Assembly: GCA_020637895.1 (NCBI GenBank)
Contig: JACKJP010000008.1
Coordinates: forward strand, 1-64,000
Length of the DNA: 64,000 nucleotides
Direction: 5' to 3'
From: Rhodobiaceae bacterium
GTDB taxonomy: Bacteria > Pseudomonadota > Alphaproteobacteria > Rhizobiales > Tepidamorphaceae
The translations under genes and the position numbers were made by a program. Under the pieces are notes generated by a model, which saw only the letters and a program-made list of their open reading frames with translations, did no database searches and had not been told where the DNA came from. Below are positions 24,709 through 32,241 of the stretch, piece by piece. Within the stretch, counting starts at the first letter, position 1, and the number at the start of each line of letters is the position of its first letter.

Positions 24709-25038
24709 ATGGCGACGACCACAGCTTCCAAAGCCGGCAAGGCCGACATCACCGGCGCTGATGTTGAGGCCCAGATTGCGCAGGTGCGTGACGATATTTC
24801 CACTCTTGCCAAATCGATTGCCGCGCTCGGAGTATCCAAGAAAGACGATCTTAGAATGGATGCGCGGCGCAAGCTGGACAGTCTGGGCGCGGCGTCGGAC
24901 GAGGCGCTGAAATCGCTCAACCAGCAGATCGGTGCCATTGAAAAAGAGCTATCCAACCATGTACGCGACCGGCCGTTGACGACGCTCGGTATCGCCGCTG
25001 GCGTCGGCTTCCTTCTGGCCATGGTCGTCCGGCGTTAA
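24709..25038 (+). CDS. ElaB/YqjD/DUF883 family membrane-anchored protein
   Basis: 109 residues: a long, charged amphipathic helical region (DVEAQIAQVRDDISTLAKSIA and LDSLGAASDEALKSLNQQ) and a C-terminal membrane helix with the family ending (DRPLTTLGIAAGVGFLLAMVVRR). E. coli ElaB/YqjD associate with ribosomes at the inner membrane and are stress-induced. AAGGAGA precedes ATG 24709. The next gene follows after 5 nt, as in the yqjD-yqjE pair. A perfect EcfG promoter lies upstream. Confidence 0.85.
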   Translation: MATTTASKAGKADITGADVEAQIAQVRDDISTLAKSIAALGVSKKDDLRMDARRKLDSLGAASDEALKSLNQQIGAIEKELSNHVRDRPLTTLGIAAGVGFLLAMVVRR

Positions 25039-25043
25039 AGCTC

Positions 25044-25460
25044 ATGTTCGGTATTCTGGTCCGTCTGGCGGGCCTTGCCGCAACCGACGTGTCCGGGGCC
25101 TTGCGCCGGGCCAAGTGGATGCTTGCCGCCTATGCGGCAATCGCGCTGCTCGTCGGCGTGGCCATCGCATTCGGGCTGGTATCGCTGTTCGTGCAGCTTT
25201 CATCAATCTACGACCCGATAAGCGCCGGGCTCATTATTGCCGGAGCAAGTCTGGGCCTCGCACTGCTGATCGTGATTGCGATCCAGACCGCTGCCTATTT
25301 TCGCCGCCGCCGGCTACGGCGTCTGAGTGCGCAACGCGCGCTTCAGACCGCAGCTCTGTTCACTCAGATCGCGATGGTGGCGCGTCGCAAGCCGCTTCTG
25401 ACGGCGCTCGTCGTCGGTGGACTTGCATTTGTCGCGACGCGCGGGGGCGGCAAAGACTGA
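25044..25460 (+). CDS. YqjE-like (phage holin / DUF1469-type) membrane protein
   Basis: 138 residues with two adjacent membrane helices (AAYAAIALLVGVAIAFGLVS and AGLIIAGASLGLALLIVIAI), a basic loop (YFRRRRLRRLSAQR) and a third short hydrophobic stretch near the C-terminus. Position right after a YqjD-like gene suggests the YqjE partner role, but I would not claim membership from sequence alone. The start has no strong ribosome site, so it may be translationally coupled. Confidence 0.65.
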   Translation: MFGILVRLAGLAATDVSGALRRAKWMLAAYAAIALLVGVAIAFGLVSLFVQLSSIYDPISAGLIIAGASLGLALLIVIAIQTAAYFRRRRLRRLSAQRALQTAALFTQIAMVARRKPLLTALVVGGLAFVATRGGGKD

Positions 25461-25471
25461 GCACGCTACCC

Positions 25472-25497
25472 GGAACCGCCGCAGGGCCAATTGCGTT
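25472..25497 (+). promoter_or_regulatory. EcfG-type promoter upstream of a small membrane gene and dps
   Basis: GGAAC (25472-25476), a 17-bp spacer and CGTT (25494-25497), about 38 bp ahead of the 64-residue gene at 25535. dps starts 34 nt after that gene ends with no intervening terminator, so it may be driven from here. Confidence 0.78.
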
Positions 25498-25534
25498 TCT
25501 GGAACTAAAGCGGAAATGACGAGAGGAGCCAGCT

Positions 25535-25729
25535 ATGCCAACTCAGAGATTGAGCGGTGAGGAAGCAAGGCAGGCCCGAGAAGGGCGTCCGGTCTTCGCA
25601 GTTTTGACGGTCGGCACGATCGCGGCGGCCGTAGCCCTGCTCGCGTACGCGCTTTTCACCGGAGAGGAAGACGTTCCAGCGCCGGGCGCGAGCCAGCCGC
25701 AGGAACAGGTGCCTGCTCCGAACCGATAA
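25535..25729 (+). CDS. Small membrane protein, hypothetical
   Basis: 64 residues: a charged N-terminus (LSGEEARQAREGR), one membrane helix (FAVLTVGTIAAAVALLAYALF) and a Pro/Ala/Gln-rich tail. GAGGAG precedes ATG 25535. I know no family. The upstream promoter and the downstream dps gene suggest a general-stress role. Confidence 0.65.
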   Translation: MPTQRLSGEEARQAREGRPVFAVLTVGTIAAAVALLAYALFTGEEDVPAPGASQPQEQVPAPNR

Positions 25730-25763
25730 TCGTTCAAACATCCAACCGAAGGAACTGACTCAA

Positions 25764-26276
25764 ATGAACAAGGTTGCCAGCGTTCTCAAGCCTGTCGCGC
25801 ACCCGTCCAAGAGCAATATCGGGCTCAAGCAGGCCTATCTGAAGGACATGTCGGAAACCCTGTCCGACATTCTCGCCAAGACTTATCAGCTGACGATCAA
25901 GAGCCATCTCTACCACTGGAATGTGGTGGGGCCCCTGTTTCGTTCGCTGCATGAGTTGACCGAGGAGCACTATAACGCGCTCTTTGGTGCCACCGACGTG
26001 ATTGCTGAACGCATTCGCGCGCTCGGCTATCTGGCTCCGGTCAATATTGTCGATGCATCTGTTTTCGCGCCCAAGAAGGGCGATGTCGATCACCTGAGCG
26101 CGGACGATATGGTCCGCGACCTGATCGATACCCATGAAGAGGCTGTCCGCGCGATGCGCGATGCCGCGGGGAAGGCCGGCGATGCAGGAGACGTTGTCAC
26201 CGAAGACATGCTGACCGCCCGACTGACCTTCCACGAAAAGGCGCTGTGGATGCTCAGGGCCATCATCGCCGAATAG
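25764..26276 (+). CDS. dps: Dps family ferroxidase / DNA-protection protein
   Basis: 170 residues, typical Dps size. The ferritin-like helices show the interface ferroxidase residues in LYHWNVVGPLFRSLHELTEEHYNALF (His and Glu) and DVIAERIRALG. Dps dodecamers oxidise iron with peroxide and protect DNA in stationary phase and stress. GAAGGA precedes ATG 25764. It follows a GSR-type promoter and a small membrane gene. Confidence 0.93.
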   Translation: MNKVASVLKPVAHPSKSNIGLKQAYLKDMSETLSDILAKTYQLTIKSHLYHWNVVGPLFRSLHELTEEHYNALFGATDVIAERIRALGYLAPVNIVDASVFAPKKGDVDHLSADDMVRDLIDTHEEAVRAMRDAAGKAGDAGDVVTEDMLTARLTFHEKALWMLRAIIAE

Positions 26277-26297
26277 TTCCCGATAGAGACAGAAGCG

Positions 26298-26328
26298 AAA
26301 CGGGCGGGCTGCCTCAGTCCGCCCGTTT
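26298..26328. terminator. Bidirectional terminator between dps and the lipid kinase gene
   Basis: AAACGGGCGG (26298-26307) pairs with CCGCCCGTTT (26319-26328), followed by TTTG. It ends dps and overlaps the last codons of the convergent gene. Confidence 0.75.
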
Positions 26329-27219
26329 TGGCATCAGTACCTTAAGCGCGCCTGCATGCAGTTTGAAGTCGATCGCACGCTCCAGCGGGATCAGTTCACC
26401 ATCGATGACGGCTCTGGCCGAGCTTGCAAGATCGGGGAAGGTTATCCTGGCGTCCGGCGCGAGTTGCCGTTTCACAAACGGATTTTCATCCCAGCTTCCC
26501 AATGTCATGTCCGCGGCGATCTGCAGGCTCTGCCGTCGATCGAGCGGACCAGCAGTGTAGATTCCCAGCTGGCCGGAATCGAGGCTGTCGGCATAGGGAA
26601 GATGCCCTGGACCATACGGGTTGTTCGACACGGATAATGCGCTAAGCGGTCCCGACCAGCGTCCGCTCGGCGTTTCAATCTCGACCTGAAAGACCGGTGG
26701 GCGGCCGATACTGGCGAGAAACGCCCTGATGCTGGCGAGCACCTTGCCGAGACGCGAATGATAGGAAAAGGCGCGCCGGAGCCTGACGGTTCTGGGATGC
26801 AGGCCGACCGAGAGCTGGTGAATGAAAGGGCGTCCGTTCGCCGTTGCGATGTCGGCGTTGGCGAGATATCCGGCGGCGAGCGCCTCGGCTGCAAGCTCGA
26901 CATCAAGGGGAAGCCCGAGCGAGCGGGCAAACAGGTTCATGGTGCCGCCGGGGAGAATGCCGATGGCCTTGTCATGGGCCCAGGCAATACCGGCAGCGGC
27001 CGAAGCGGTACCGTCGCCGCCACAGGCGATAATGGCATCGAGCGAAGGATCGGAGGCCAGGCCTTCGAGCGTCTCGATCAGATTCGAGCCGTCCGTCGTC
27101 AGATAGTCGAGTTCGTGGCCCTGCTCACCGAACAGCCGCTCCAGCACCGTGCCGAGGCGATGGGGATCGTCGGTTCTCAAGGTCCCGCTGTTCGGGTTGA
27201 GGACTGCCGTTATCCGCAT
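26314..27219 (-). CDS. Diacylglycerol kinase family lipid kinase (YegS-like)
   Basis: 301 residues. The DAGK catalytic domain shows VLNPNSGTLR at the start, the nucleotide motif ACGGDGTASAAA (GGDGT) and GILPGGTMNLFARSLG. The C-terminal half has the beta-sandwich region of YegS-like lipid kinases. It should phosphorylate a lipid hydroxyl in the inner membrane; the substrate is unknown. GGAGCG precedes the start. Confidence 0.87.
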   Translation of the reverse strand: MRITAVLNPNSGTLRTDDPHRLGTVLERLFGEQGHELDYLTTDGSNLIETLEGLASDPSLDAIIACGGDGTASAAAGIAWAHDKAIGILPGGTMNLFARSLGLPLDVELAAEALAAGYLANADIATANGRPFIHQLSVGLHPRTVRLRRAFSYHSRLGKVLASIRAFLASIGRPPVFQVEIETPSGRWSGPLSALSVSNNPYGPGHLPYADSLDSGQLGIYTAGPLDRRQSLQIAADMTLGSWDENPFVKRQLAPDARITFPDLASSARAVIDGELIPLERAIDFKLHAGALKVLMPKRAD

Positions 27220-27246
27220 CGATACGCTCCGTTCAGTCGACCGCCA

Positions 27247-27999
27247 TCAGATGAGGGGGCGACCCTTCTCCACGATGCCGTCCCAACCGGAAAGGACGAG
27301 CAGGGCCTCCGGCTTGAGGATCGAACAGCCACGCGGCTCCCAGCGGATATATCCGCGCGCGGCGAGTTTGCGCAGCGTGCGATTGGTGTGGACGCTGGAC
27401 AGGCCCAGCGTATCGGCAATGTGGGTCTGGGTGATGGGGATCCGCTTTTCGACGTCTCCGTTGAGGTTGAGCGCGTCCATACGCTGATGCAGGAACGAAA
27501 GAAGATAAGCGGCCCGTTCCGCAGCGGTACGGCGGCCGATGCTCAGAAGATGATCGTCCAGCATGCTTTCTTCACGCGCCGCGAGCCATGTGACGTCATA
27601 GGCGAGGGATGGGTGGTTCTGGAAAAGCCGGTGCAGGCGCTCGCGCTCGAAAACACAAAGGACCACCGGCTGCAGCGCTTCTACCGAATGCTGCATTTCG
27701 CCGAGCACGGGCCCCTGCAGGCCGATCAGATCGCCGGGCAGAACGTAATTGAGGATTTGCCGGCGGCCGTCTTCAAGCGTCTTGTAGCGAAAGCCCCAGC
27801 CGGAAAGGACGGTGTAGAGGTGGGCGCTGTGCGCGCCTTCGACGAGGATGGTAGCGCCGCCGTCAACGCGCAATTCGCCCGTCTTGAACTCGCGCATGAA
27901 GGCGAGTTCCTTGTCATTGAATTCGCGGAAAGTGTCGAGCGGACGAAGAGGGCATTCCTCGCACGCCACGCAGCCGCTTTTCCTCATTGGCGCAATCAT
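27247..27999 (-). CDS. Crp/Fnr family transcriptional regulator
   Basis: About 250 residues from ATG 27999 (MIAPMRKSGCVACEECPLRPL), with GGAGC upstream; longer readings run into the ecfG gene. It has a cAMP-binding-like beta-roll (GAHSAHLYTVLSGWGFRYK, LPGDLIGLQG) and a C-terminal winged helix (TQTHIADTLGLSSVHTNRTLRKLAARG). The N-terminal CxxCxxC cluster (CVACEEC) resembles the Fe-S-type cluster of Fnr/FixK relatives, so it may sense oxygen or redox. It lies just behind ecfG. Confidence 0.87.
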   Translation of the reverse strand: MIAPMRKSGCVACEECPLRPLDTFREFNDKELAFMREFKTGELRVDGGATILVEGAHSAHLYTVLSGWGFRYKTLEDGRRQILNYVLPGDLIGLQGPVLGEMQHSVEALQPVVLCVFERERLHRLFQNHPSLAYDVTWLAAREESMLDDHLLSIGRRTAAERAAYLLSFLHQRMDALNLNGDVEKRIPITQTHIADTLGLSSVHTNRTLRKLAARGYIRWEPRGCSILKPEALLVLSGWDGIVEKGRPLI

Positions 28000-28072
28000 C
28001 GCCGACGCTCCGAATAGGCTTTGCGGCCGCTGTGGCAGCCAGAACCAGGCCTGGACAGGCCCGGTCTGTCCT

Positions 28073-28651
28073 TCATGCGGCGAAGATTTTGGAAACGACA
28101 GCAGCGGTGCCGGCATCCGGGCCAAAATCGCCGTCGCCATTGACGCTGAGAATTTCCTGAAGCCTGCTCCGGGCACGGCTCACACGGCTCTTGATCGTTC
28201 CCGTGGCGCAGCCGCAGATCTCTGCGGCTTCCTCATAGGCAAACCCGGATGCGCCGACCAGAATGATGGCTTCGCGCTGATCGTCGGGCAGCGTGTCGAG
28301 AGCCTTGCGGAAATCCTGAAGATCGAGCGCGCCATATTGCGATGGGTGCGTGGACAGCTTTTCGGTCAGGATGCCGTCGGCATCCGAAACCTCACGGCCG
28401 CGCTTGCGCATCTGGCTGTAAAATTCGTTGCGCAGGATCGTGAAGAGCCATGCCTTCATGTTGGTGTCGGGCTGATAGCTCGTCTGCTTCGCCCACGCCT
28501 TCATGATGGTTTCCTGGACCAGATCGTCGGCCTTGTCGTGCCGCCCGCAGAGCGACATCGCAAAGGCACGCAGTCCCGGTAGCAGACTGAGCATCTCGCG
28601 CTTGAAATCATTCTGGCGCTGGGGGGTCGTCGGACCGTCACTCGTTTCCAT
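28073..28651 (-). CDS. ecfG: EcfG general-stress sigma factor
   Basis: 192 residues, group ECF15 sigma factor. Region 2 (GRHDKADDLVQETIMKAW) and region 4 (LPDDQREAIILVGASGFAYEEAAEICG) are both present with the EcfG-like spacing. It directs transcription from GGAAC-N16/17-CGTT promoters. NepR (next gene) holds it inactive until phosphorylated PhyR titrates NepR away. It lies 9 nt behind nepR in one operon, divergent from phyR. Many candidate targets lie within 8 kb. Confidence 0.93.
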   Translation of the reverse strand: METSDGPTTPQRQNDFKREMLSLLPGLRAFAMSLCGRHDKADDLVQETIMKAWAKQTSYQPDTNMKAWLFTILRNEFYSQMRKRGREVSDADGILTEKLSTHPSQYGALDLQDFRKALDTLPDDQREAIILVGASGFAYEEAAEICGCATGTIKSRVSRARSRLQEILSVNGDGDFGPDAGTAAVVSKIFAA

Positions 28652-28660
28652 GACGCCCTC

Positions 28661-28888
28661 TTACCTGCGGGTGTTAGGCGAAACTTCGCCCGTGCCGGCG
28701 CCTGAGGCCTGTTCAACCTCATCCAGCTTTTCAAGCAGGTCAAGGAACCGATCGGGGATCGCCTCCTGCTCCAGAGACGAATATAGCGCTTGCAGCTTTC
28801 GGCTGATCGCGTCGTTCGGGTTCTCGGTCAAGGGGGCACGGCGAGCCTTTGACGAACCAGCCTTGTTATCGTCATCCATCAGTCGCAT
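28661..28888 (-). CDS. nepR: NepR anti-sigma factor
   Basis: 75 residues from ATG 28888 (MRLMDDDNK), chosen because GCGGAA precedes it; longer readings from 28999 cross the promoter region. The NepR core ISRKLQALYSSLEQEAIPDRF is present, the two helices that bind EcfG or PhyR in turn. It is a partner-switching inhibitor of EcfG. Same operon as ecfG and divergent from phyR. Confidence 0.9.
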   Translation of the reverse strand: MRLMDDDNKAGSSKARRAPLTENPNDAISRKLQALYSSLEQEAIPDRFLDLLEKLDEVEQASGAGTGEVSPNTRR

Positions 28889-28930
28889 TTTTCCGCAAAC
28901 AGTTTCCCAGTCCGGTGATAATGCCCTAAA

Positions 28931-28988
28931 AATGCTCGGCGAACGCAAAAGTTCCAATCGCGCGGAACTTTTTTTAAGTCCGTGCATT
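28931..28988. promoter_or_regulatory. Divergent autoregulatory EcfG-type promoters (phyR and nepR-ecfG)
   Basis: Two back-to-back elements. Minus: GGAAC (28951-28955), 16-bp spacer, CATT (28931-28934), for nepR-ecfG. Plus: GGAAC (28964-28968), 16-bp spacer, CATT (28985-28988), for phyR. The -35 boxes form the inverted repeat AGTTCC-N8-GGAACT (28950-28969). Both have CATT instead of CGTT. Confidence 0.6.
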
Positions 28989-29030
28989 TCCCATCCCAAG
29001 GCGTGTCACGTCCACGAGGGAGAATTGTGT

Positions 29031-29825
29031 ATGACATTATCAACCCGCATTGCCGCTCATCTGCCGTATCTGCGTCGGTATGCACGGGCGGTTGCCGGTT
29101 CCCAGACTTCCGGCGACGCTTATGTCGCGGCAACGCTGGAAGCACTCATTGCCGACATTTCGATATTCCCCGAAACCGGCAATGATCGGGTCTCGCTGTA
29201 CAAACTCTTTGCAGCGTTGTTCGGTTCCACCTCGATCGATGTGAGCCCGGCCCCATCGCCCTTCGCGTGGGAGCAACGCGCTGCAGCCAACCTTCAATCC
29301 ATTCCGCCGATCGCAAGACAGGCGTTCCTTCTGGTTTCGGTGGAGGGATTTTCGGTCGACGAGACTTCGTCAATCCTGAATGTCTCGCCAGAGCGCGTAA
29401 ACCAGCTGCTCACCGAAGCGTCGCAGGAGATTTCACGCCAGGTCGCAACGGATATCCTGATCATCGAGGACGAACCGCTGATCGCCATGGATATCGAGGC
29501 GATGGTCGAGAGCCTCGGTCATCGGGTGACCGGCATCGCCAGGACCCATACGGAAGCGGTGAAGCTGTTCAATGCCGACCGGCCCAAGATGGTGCTTGCC
29601 GACATCCAGCTGGCCGACGGAAGTTCAGGCATCGATGCGGTGAACGACATTCTGAAGACGAGCGAGATCCCCGTCATCTTCATTACGGCGTTCCCGGAAA
29701 GGCTGCTCACCGGGGAGCGTCCAGAGCCGACATTCCTCGTCACCAAGCCCTTCAACGCCGATATGGTGAAGGCGCTTATCAGCCAGGCGCTCTTCTTCAA
29801 CGATACGTCGGAACGCGCTGCTTAA
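29031..29825 (+). CDS. phyR: PhyR anti-anti-sigma response regulator
   Basis: 264 residues. The N-terminal sigma-factor-like output domain (SIPPIARQAFLLVSVEGFSVDETS) mimics EcfG, and the C-terminal receiver domain has the acidic pair in ILIIEDEPLIAMD, the phospho-acceptor in MVLADIQLADG and the Lys in FLVTKPFN. When phosphorylated by HWE-type kinases it binds NepR and frees EcfG. GAGGGAGA precedes ATG 29031. It is divergent from nepR-ecfG. Confidence 0.94.
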   Translation: MTLSTRIAAHLPYLRRYARAVAGSQTSGDAYVAATLEALIADISIFPETGNDRVSLYKLFAALFGSTSIDVSPAPSPFAWEQRAAANLQSIPPIARQAFLLVSVEGFSVDETSSILNVSPERVNQLLTEASQEISRQVATDILIIEDEPLIAMDIEAMVESLGHRVTGIARTHTEAVKLFNADRPKMVLADIQLADGSSGIDAVNDILKTSEIPVIFITAFPERLLTGERPEPTFLVTKPFNADMVKALISQALFFNDTSERAA

Positions 29826-29858
29826 AGTCCGCGTCATCAAAAATTGCCTAAACTGATG

Positions 29859-29888
29859 AAGGGCGCGGAATCCAACCCGCGCCCTTTT
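29859..29888 (+). terminator. phyR terminator
   Basis: AAGGGCGCGG (29859-29868) pairs with CCGCGCCCTT (29877-29886), followed by TTGCG. A strong stem with a short T-run. Confidence 0.75.
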
Positions 29889-29966
29889 GCGTTTGCGCGC
29901 AAAAATCCAGAAAAGAGCCAAATTTCTGACAGCTTATCTGCGTTTTCCAATCTGGCGATAGATTGG

Positions 29967-29991
29967 GGAACCTTCGCTTTCGAGCTCCGTT
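29967..29991 (+). promoter_or_regulatory. EcfG-type promoter of the DUF1328 gene
   Basis: GGAAC (29967-29971), a 16-bp spacer and CGTT (29988-29991), 35 bp ahead of ATG 30026. Confidence 0.8.
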
Positions 29992-30025
29992 ATTTACCGT
30001 GATCGATTTCGTGAAGGAGGCAGAG

Positions 30026-30190
30026 ATGCTTTATTACGCTCTTATTTTTCTAGTCGTCGCCATCGTGGCAGGTGTCCTCGGATTCGGCGGTATCGCCGGT
30101 GCATCCGCAGGTATCGCGCAGATCCTGTTCTATCTGTTCCTGCTGTTCCTGGTAGTTTCGCTGGTTGTCGGCTTCATCCGTCGCGCCTAA
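30026..30190 (+). CDS. DUF1328 small membrane protein (YtjA family)
   Basis: 54 residues, nearly all membrane: MLYYALIFLVVAIVAGVLGF is followed by a Gly-rich turn (GIAGASAGIAQ) and a second helix ending VVGFIRRA. This is the YtjA/DUF1328 pattern, a stress-induced small membrane family. AGGAGG precedes ATG 30026. Its promoter is a perfect EcfG match. Confidence 0.85.
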   Translation: MLYYALIFLVVAIVAGVLGFGGIAGASAGIAQILFYLFLLFLVVSLVVGFIRRA

Positions 30191-30207
30191 CCGGTAAACG
30201 ACCATGC

Positions 30208-30239
30208 AAAAAGGGCCGGCTCAACGAGCCGGCCCTTTT
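30208..30239. terminator. Bidirectional terminator between the DUF1328 gene and csbD
   Basis: AAGGGCCGGCTC (30211-30222) pairs with GAGCCGGCCCTT (30226-30237) around an AAC loop, flanked by T-runs on both strands. Confidence 0.9.
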
Positions 30240-30262
30240 CTATTGGATCAGTGCAACGACAG

Positions 30263-30460
30263 TCAGTGCTTCGACAGCCAGGCGTCGATCTCACGTTCGG
30301 CCTCTTCCTGAGTCTTGCCATATTGCTCCTGAATTCGCCCTGCGAGTTGCTTGCGGTTGCCAGCGACGACGTCGAGGTCGTCACCGGTGAGCTTGCCCCA
30401 CTGCTTCTGGACGCTTCCCTTGAATTGCTCCCAGTTACCTTCGATCTGATTCCAGTTCAT
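30263..30460 (-). CDS. CsbD family stress protein
   Basis: 65 residues from ATG 30460 with AGGAGG upstream (the longer reading from 30634 would absorb the promoter). The CsbD pattern MNWNQIEGNWEQFKGSVQKQ, then WGKLTGDDLDVVAGN, is clear. CsbD is a small soluble stress protein of unknown activity, under sigma-B in Bacillus. Here a perfect EcfG promoter lies upstream. Confidence 0.9.
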   Translation of the reverse strand: MNWNQIEGNWEQFKGSVQKQWGKLTGDDLDVVAGNRKQLAGRIQEQYGKTQEEAEREIDAWLSKH

Positions 30461-30528
30461 CTCAATCGGCCTCCTGCCTGTTCTGGTCCCGGTTCGGCCT
30501 GTTTGGGCCCGTCCGGAATACCCGCTTA

Positions 30529-30553
30529 AACGCGGACCTTTGCGTCCTGTTCC
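30529..30553 (-). promoter_or_regulatory. EcfG-type promoter of csbD
   Basis: Minus-strand GGAAC (30549-30553), a 16-bp spacer and CGTT (30529-30532), 69 bp ahead of the csbD start. Confidence 0.78.
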
Positions 30554-30598
30554 CAACCGATAGCAGGCTCTCAGGTGGGCAAATGAAAAACGAGATCG

Positions 30599-30624
30599 GG
30601 AACATAATTGGGCCTCATTTCGTT
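30599..30624 (+). promoter_or_regulatory. EcfG-type promoter of the 109-residue unknown gene
   Basis: GGAAC (30599-30603), a 17-bp spacer and CGTT (30621-30624), 31 bp ahead of ATG 30655. It faces away from the csbD promoter. Confidence 0.78.
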
Positions 30625-30654
30625 TAGTGGGCACAGGAGGCGAAGGAGACGAAG

Positions 30655-30984
30655 ATGGAACCCGTCACAGCACTGATGCTGCTCATTACATGCAACGATG
30701 ACATGCGCGTGTGCCGCGAAGCAGCACGTTCGGCGCAGGAATATGTAAGCGTTGCGGCTTGTGAGGAAGGGCTTGAAAAAGCGCTGAAGCGTGTGGACGA
30801 CGGTCCGCAGCGCATCGGCCAGTGTCTGCCCATCGCCGCCGGTCACAGCCCTTCGGAAGTTTCCCTCATCTGGCACATGTCTAGACGGGGAGAACTGTAT
30901 GCCGAGCTTCGTCCGATCAACGGCGTCGACAGCGGCCCGACAAGGCTGGCCGGAACCGTCTCCAGCGACAGCACCGCGCGCTGA
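30655..30984 (+). CDS. Hypothetical protein under a general-stress promoter
   Basis: 109 residues that I cannot place in a family. The N-terminus (MEPVTALMLLITCNDDMRVC) is hydrophobic and could be a short signal or anchor; four Cys occur in the first 65 residues, suggesting disulfides or metal binding. AAGGAGA precedes the ATG. It is expressed divergently from csbD with its own perfect EcfG promoter. Confidence 0.65.
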   Translation: MEPVTALMLLITCNDDMRVCREAARSAQEYVSVAACEEGLEKALKRVDDGPQRIGQCLPIAAGHSPSEVSLIWHMSRRGELYAELRPINGVDSGPTRLAGTVSSDSTAR

Positions 30985-31158
30985 GCCCGACTTTCAAAAA
31001 TTCCGGCATTTTCCTCTCCGTTCGATCTCGTATCGCGCGGGGAGGATTTGTATTGAGACCAGCTAGCGAGCGCTTGATGCGTCGATGCTTCCGGTCAGCA
31101 CTTTGGGTTTGCAACAGTCGGGCGGCACGCACCTTCCCGGCAGGATCAGGGGGTTAAG

Positions 31159-32241
31159 GTGGCGCGCCGTCCCTATTTCGATGCGCGGCTTCGTCCGCGC
31201 ACCGGGTTCGAGATCGTGCTGGAGCGATCGGCAAGGCTGGCGCTTGTCGGTATAGGCCTCACCACGCTCGCGGTCGTTCTTTATCTTGCCAAGGTGGTGT
31301 TCGCGCCGATCGCACTTGCGGTCGTCATCGGGCTGATGTTCGGTCCTCTGGCTACACGCGTGGAAAGGCTGGGCATACCGCCTGCGATTTCAGCGAGCCT
31401 GATCGTCATTATCTTTGTCGGCATTATCGCGGCGTTTATTGCCGCCTTTGCCGTGCCGCTTTCCAACTGGGTCGAGCGGTTGCCGGAAATCTGGCGCAGG
31501 CTGCAGGCAATCGTCCGTGACTGGCAGGGCGTCATTTCCTCAATCGGCGCTGCCCAGAAAGAACTGCGCGGACTGACGGGCAGCGATGCTGCGATGAGCG
31601 TCAAGGTGGAAGAGGGGGGCGCGGTCGAAAGCGTTGCCATCCTCGCGCCTGCAATCGTCGCGCAGTTCATCATATTCGTGGCCAGCCTGTATTTTTACGT
31701 GGCCTCACGCGACACCTTCCGTTTCGCGGTGCTGCGGCTTTGCATCAACCGCCGCCTCCGCTGGCGCATCGCGCATGTCTTTCGCGATGTTGAGCGCCTC
31801 GTGTCGCGCTATCTTCTGTCGATCACGCTGGTGAATATCGGGCTTGGTGCGGTCGTCGCACTGGCATTGTGGTCCGTGGGCGTGGAGTCGGCGCTGCTAT
31901 GGGGCGTGCTGGCCGGCGTTCTCAACTATGTCATCTATGTCGGCCCGGCGATCATGGTCGTTATTCTGGCAGGCGTCGGTCTTGCCGGATTCGACGGCAG
32001 CGCGGTGCTGCTGCCACCGGCAATCTATCTGTTCTGCAATTTCCTGGAGGCCCAATTCGTCACGCCCTACGTGATCGGGCGCAACGTGACGCTCAACCCG
32101 TTCGTCGTCTTTCTGTCGATCGTGTTCTGGCTGTGGCTGTGGGGCCCGATCGGCGGCTTTGTGGCGGTGCCGCTGGTGCTGATCTTCTATACGATCTTCG
32201 TCAATATCGTGCCGGTGGAGCGCACTACGGCTGGACGATAA
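31159..32241 (+). CDS. AI-2E family transporter (PerM-like permease)
   Basis: 360 residues with about seven to eight membrane helices in the AI-2E/PerM arrangement: two N-terminal helix pairs, an extended middle domain (residues about 100-150) and the C-terminal signature with YVGPAIMVVILAGV and EAQFVTPYVIGRNVTLNP. Starts with GTG at 31159. Members of this large family include autoinducer and cation exporters, so the substrate cannot be assigned. The 3' end overlaps the convergent L,D-transpeptidase gene by 17 bp. Confidence 0.85.
   Translation: MARRPYFDARLRPRTGFEIVLERSARLALVGIGLTTLAVVLYLAKVVFAPIALAVVIGLMFGPLATRVERLGIPPAISASLIVIIFVGIIAAFIAAFAVPLSNWVERLPEIWRRLQAIVRDWQGVISSIGAAQKELRGLTGSDAAMSVKVEEGGAVESVAILAPAIVAQFIIFVASLYFYVASRDTFRFAVLRLCINRRLRWRIAHVFRDVERLVSRYLLSITLVNIGLGAVVALALWSVGVESALLWGVLAGVLNYVIYVGPAIMVVILAGVGLAGFDGSAVLLPPAIYLFCNFLEAQFVTPYVIGRNVTLNPFVVFLSIVFWLWLWGPIGGFVAVPLVLIFYTIFVNIVPVERTTAGR

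Noticed and set aside
25687..25740. EcfG promoter directly before dps
   Set aside because: GGAAC near 25690 is followed by CGAT at the -10 distance, not CGTT or CATT; dps is more likely read from 25472.
26758..28017. 419-codon plus-strand frame
   Set aside because: Opposite the lipid kinase and Crp genes, which have clear domains.
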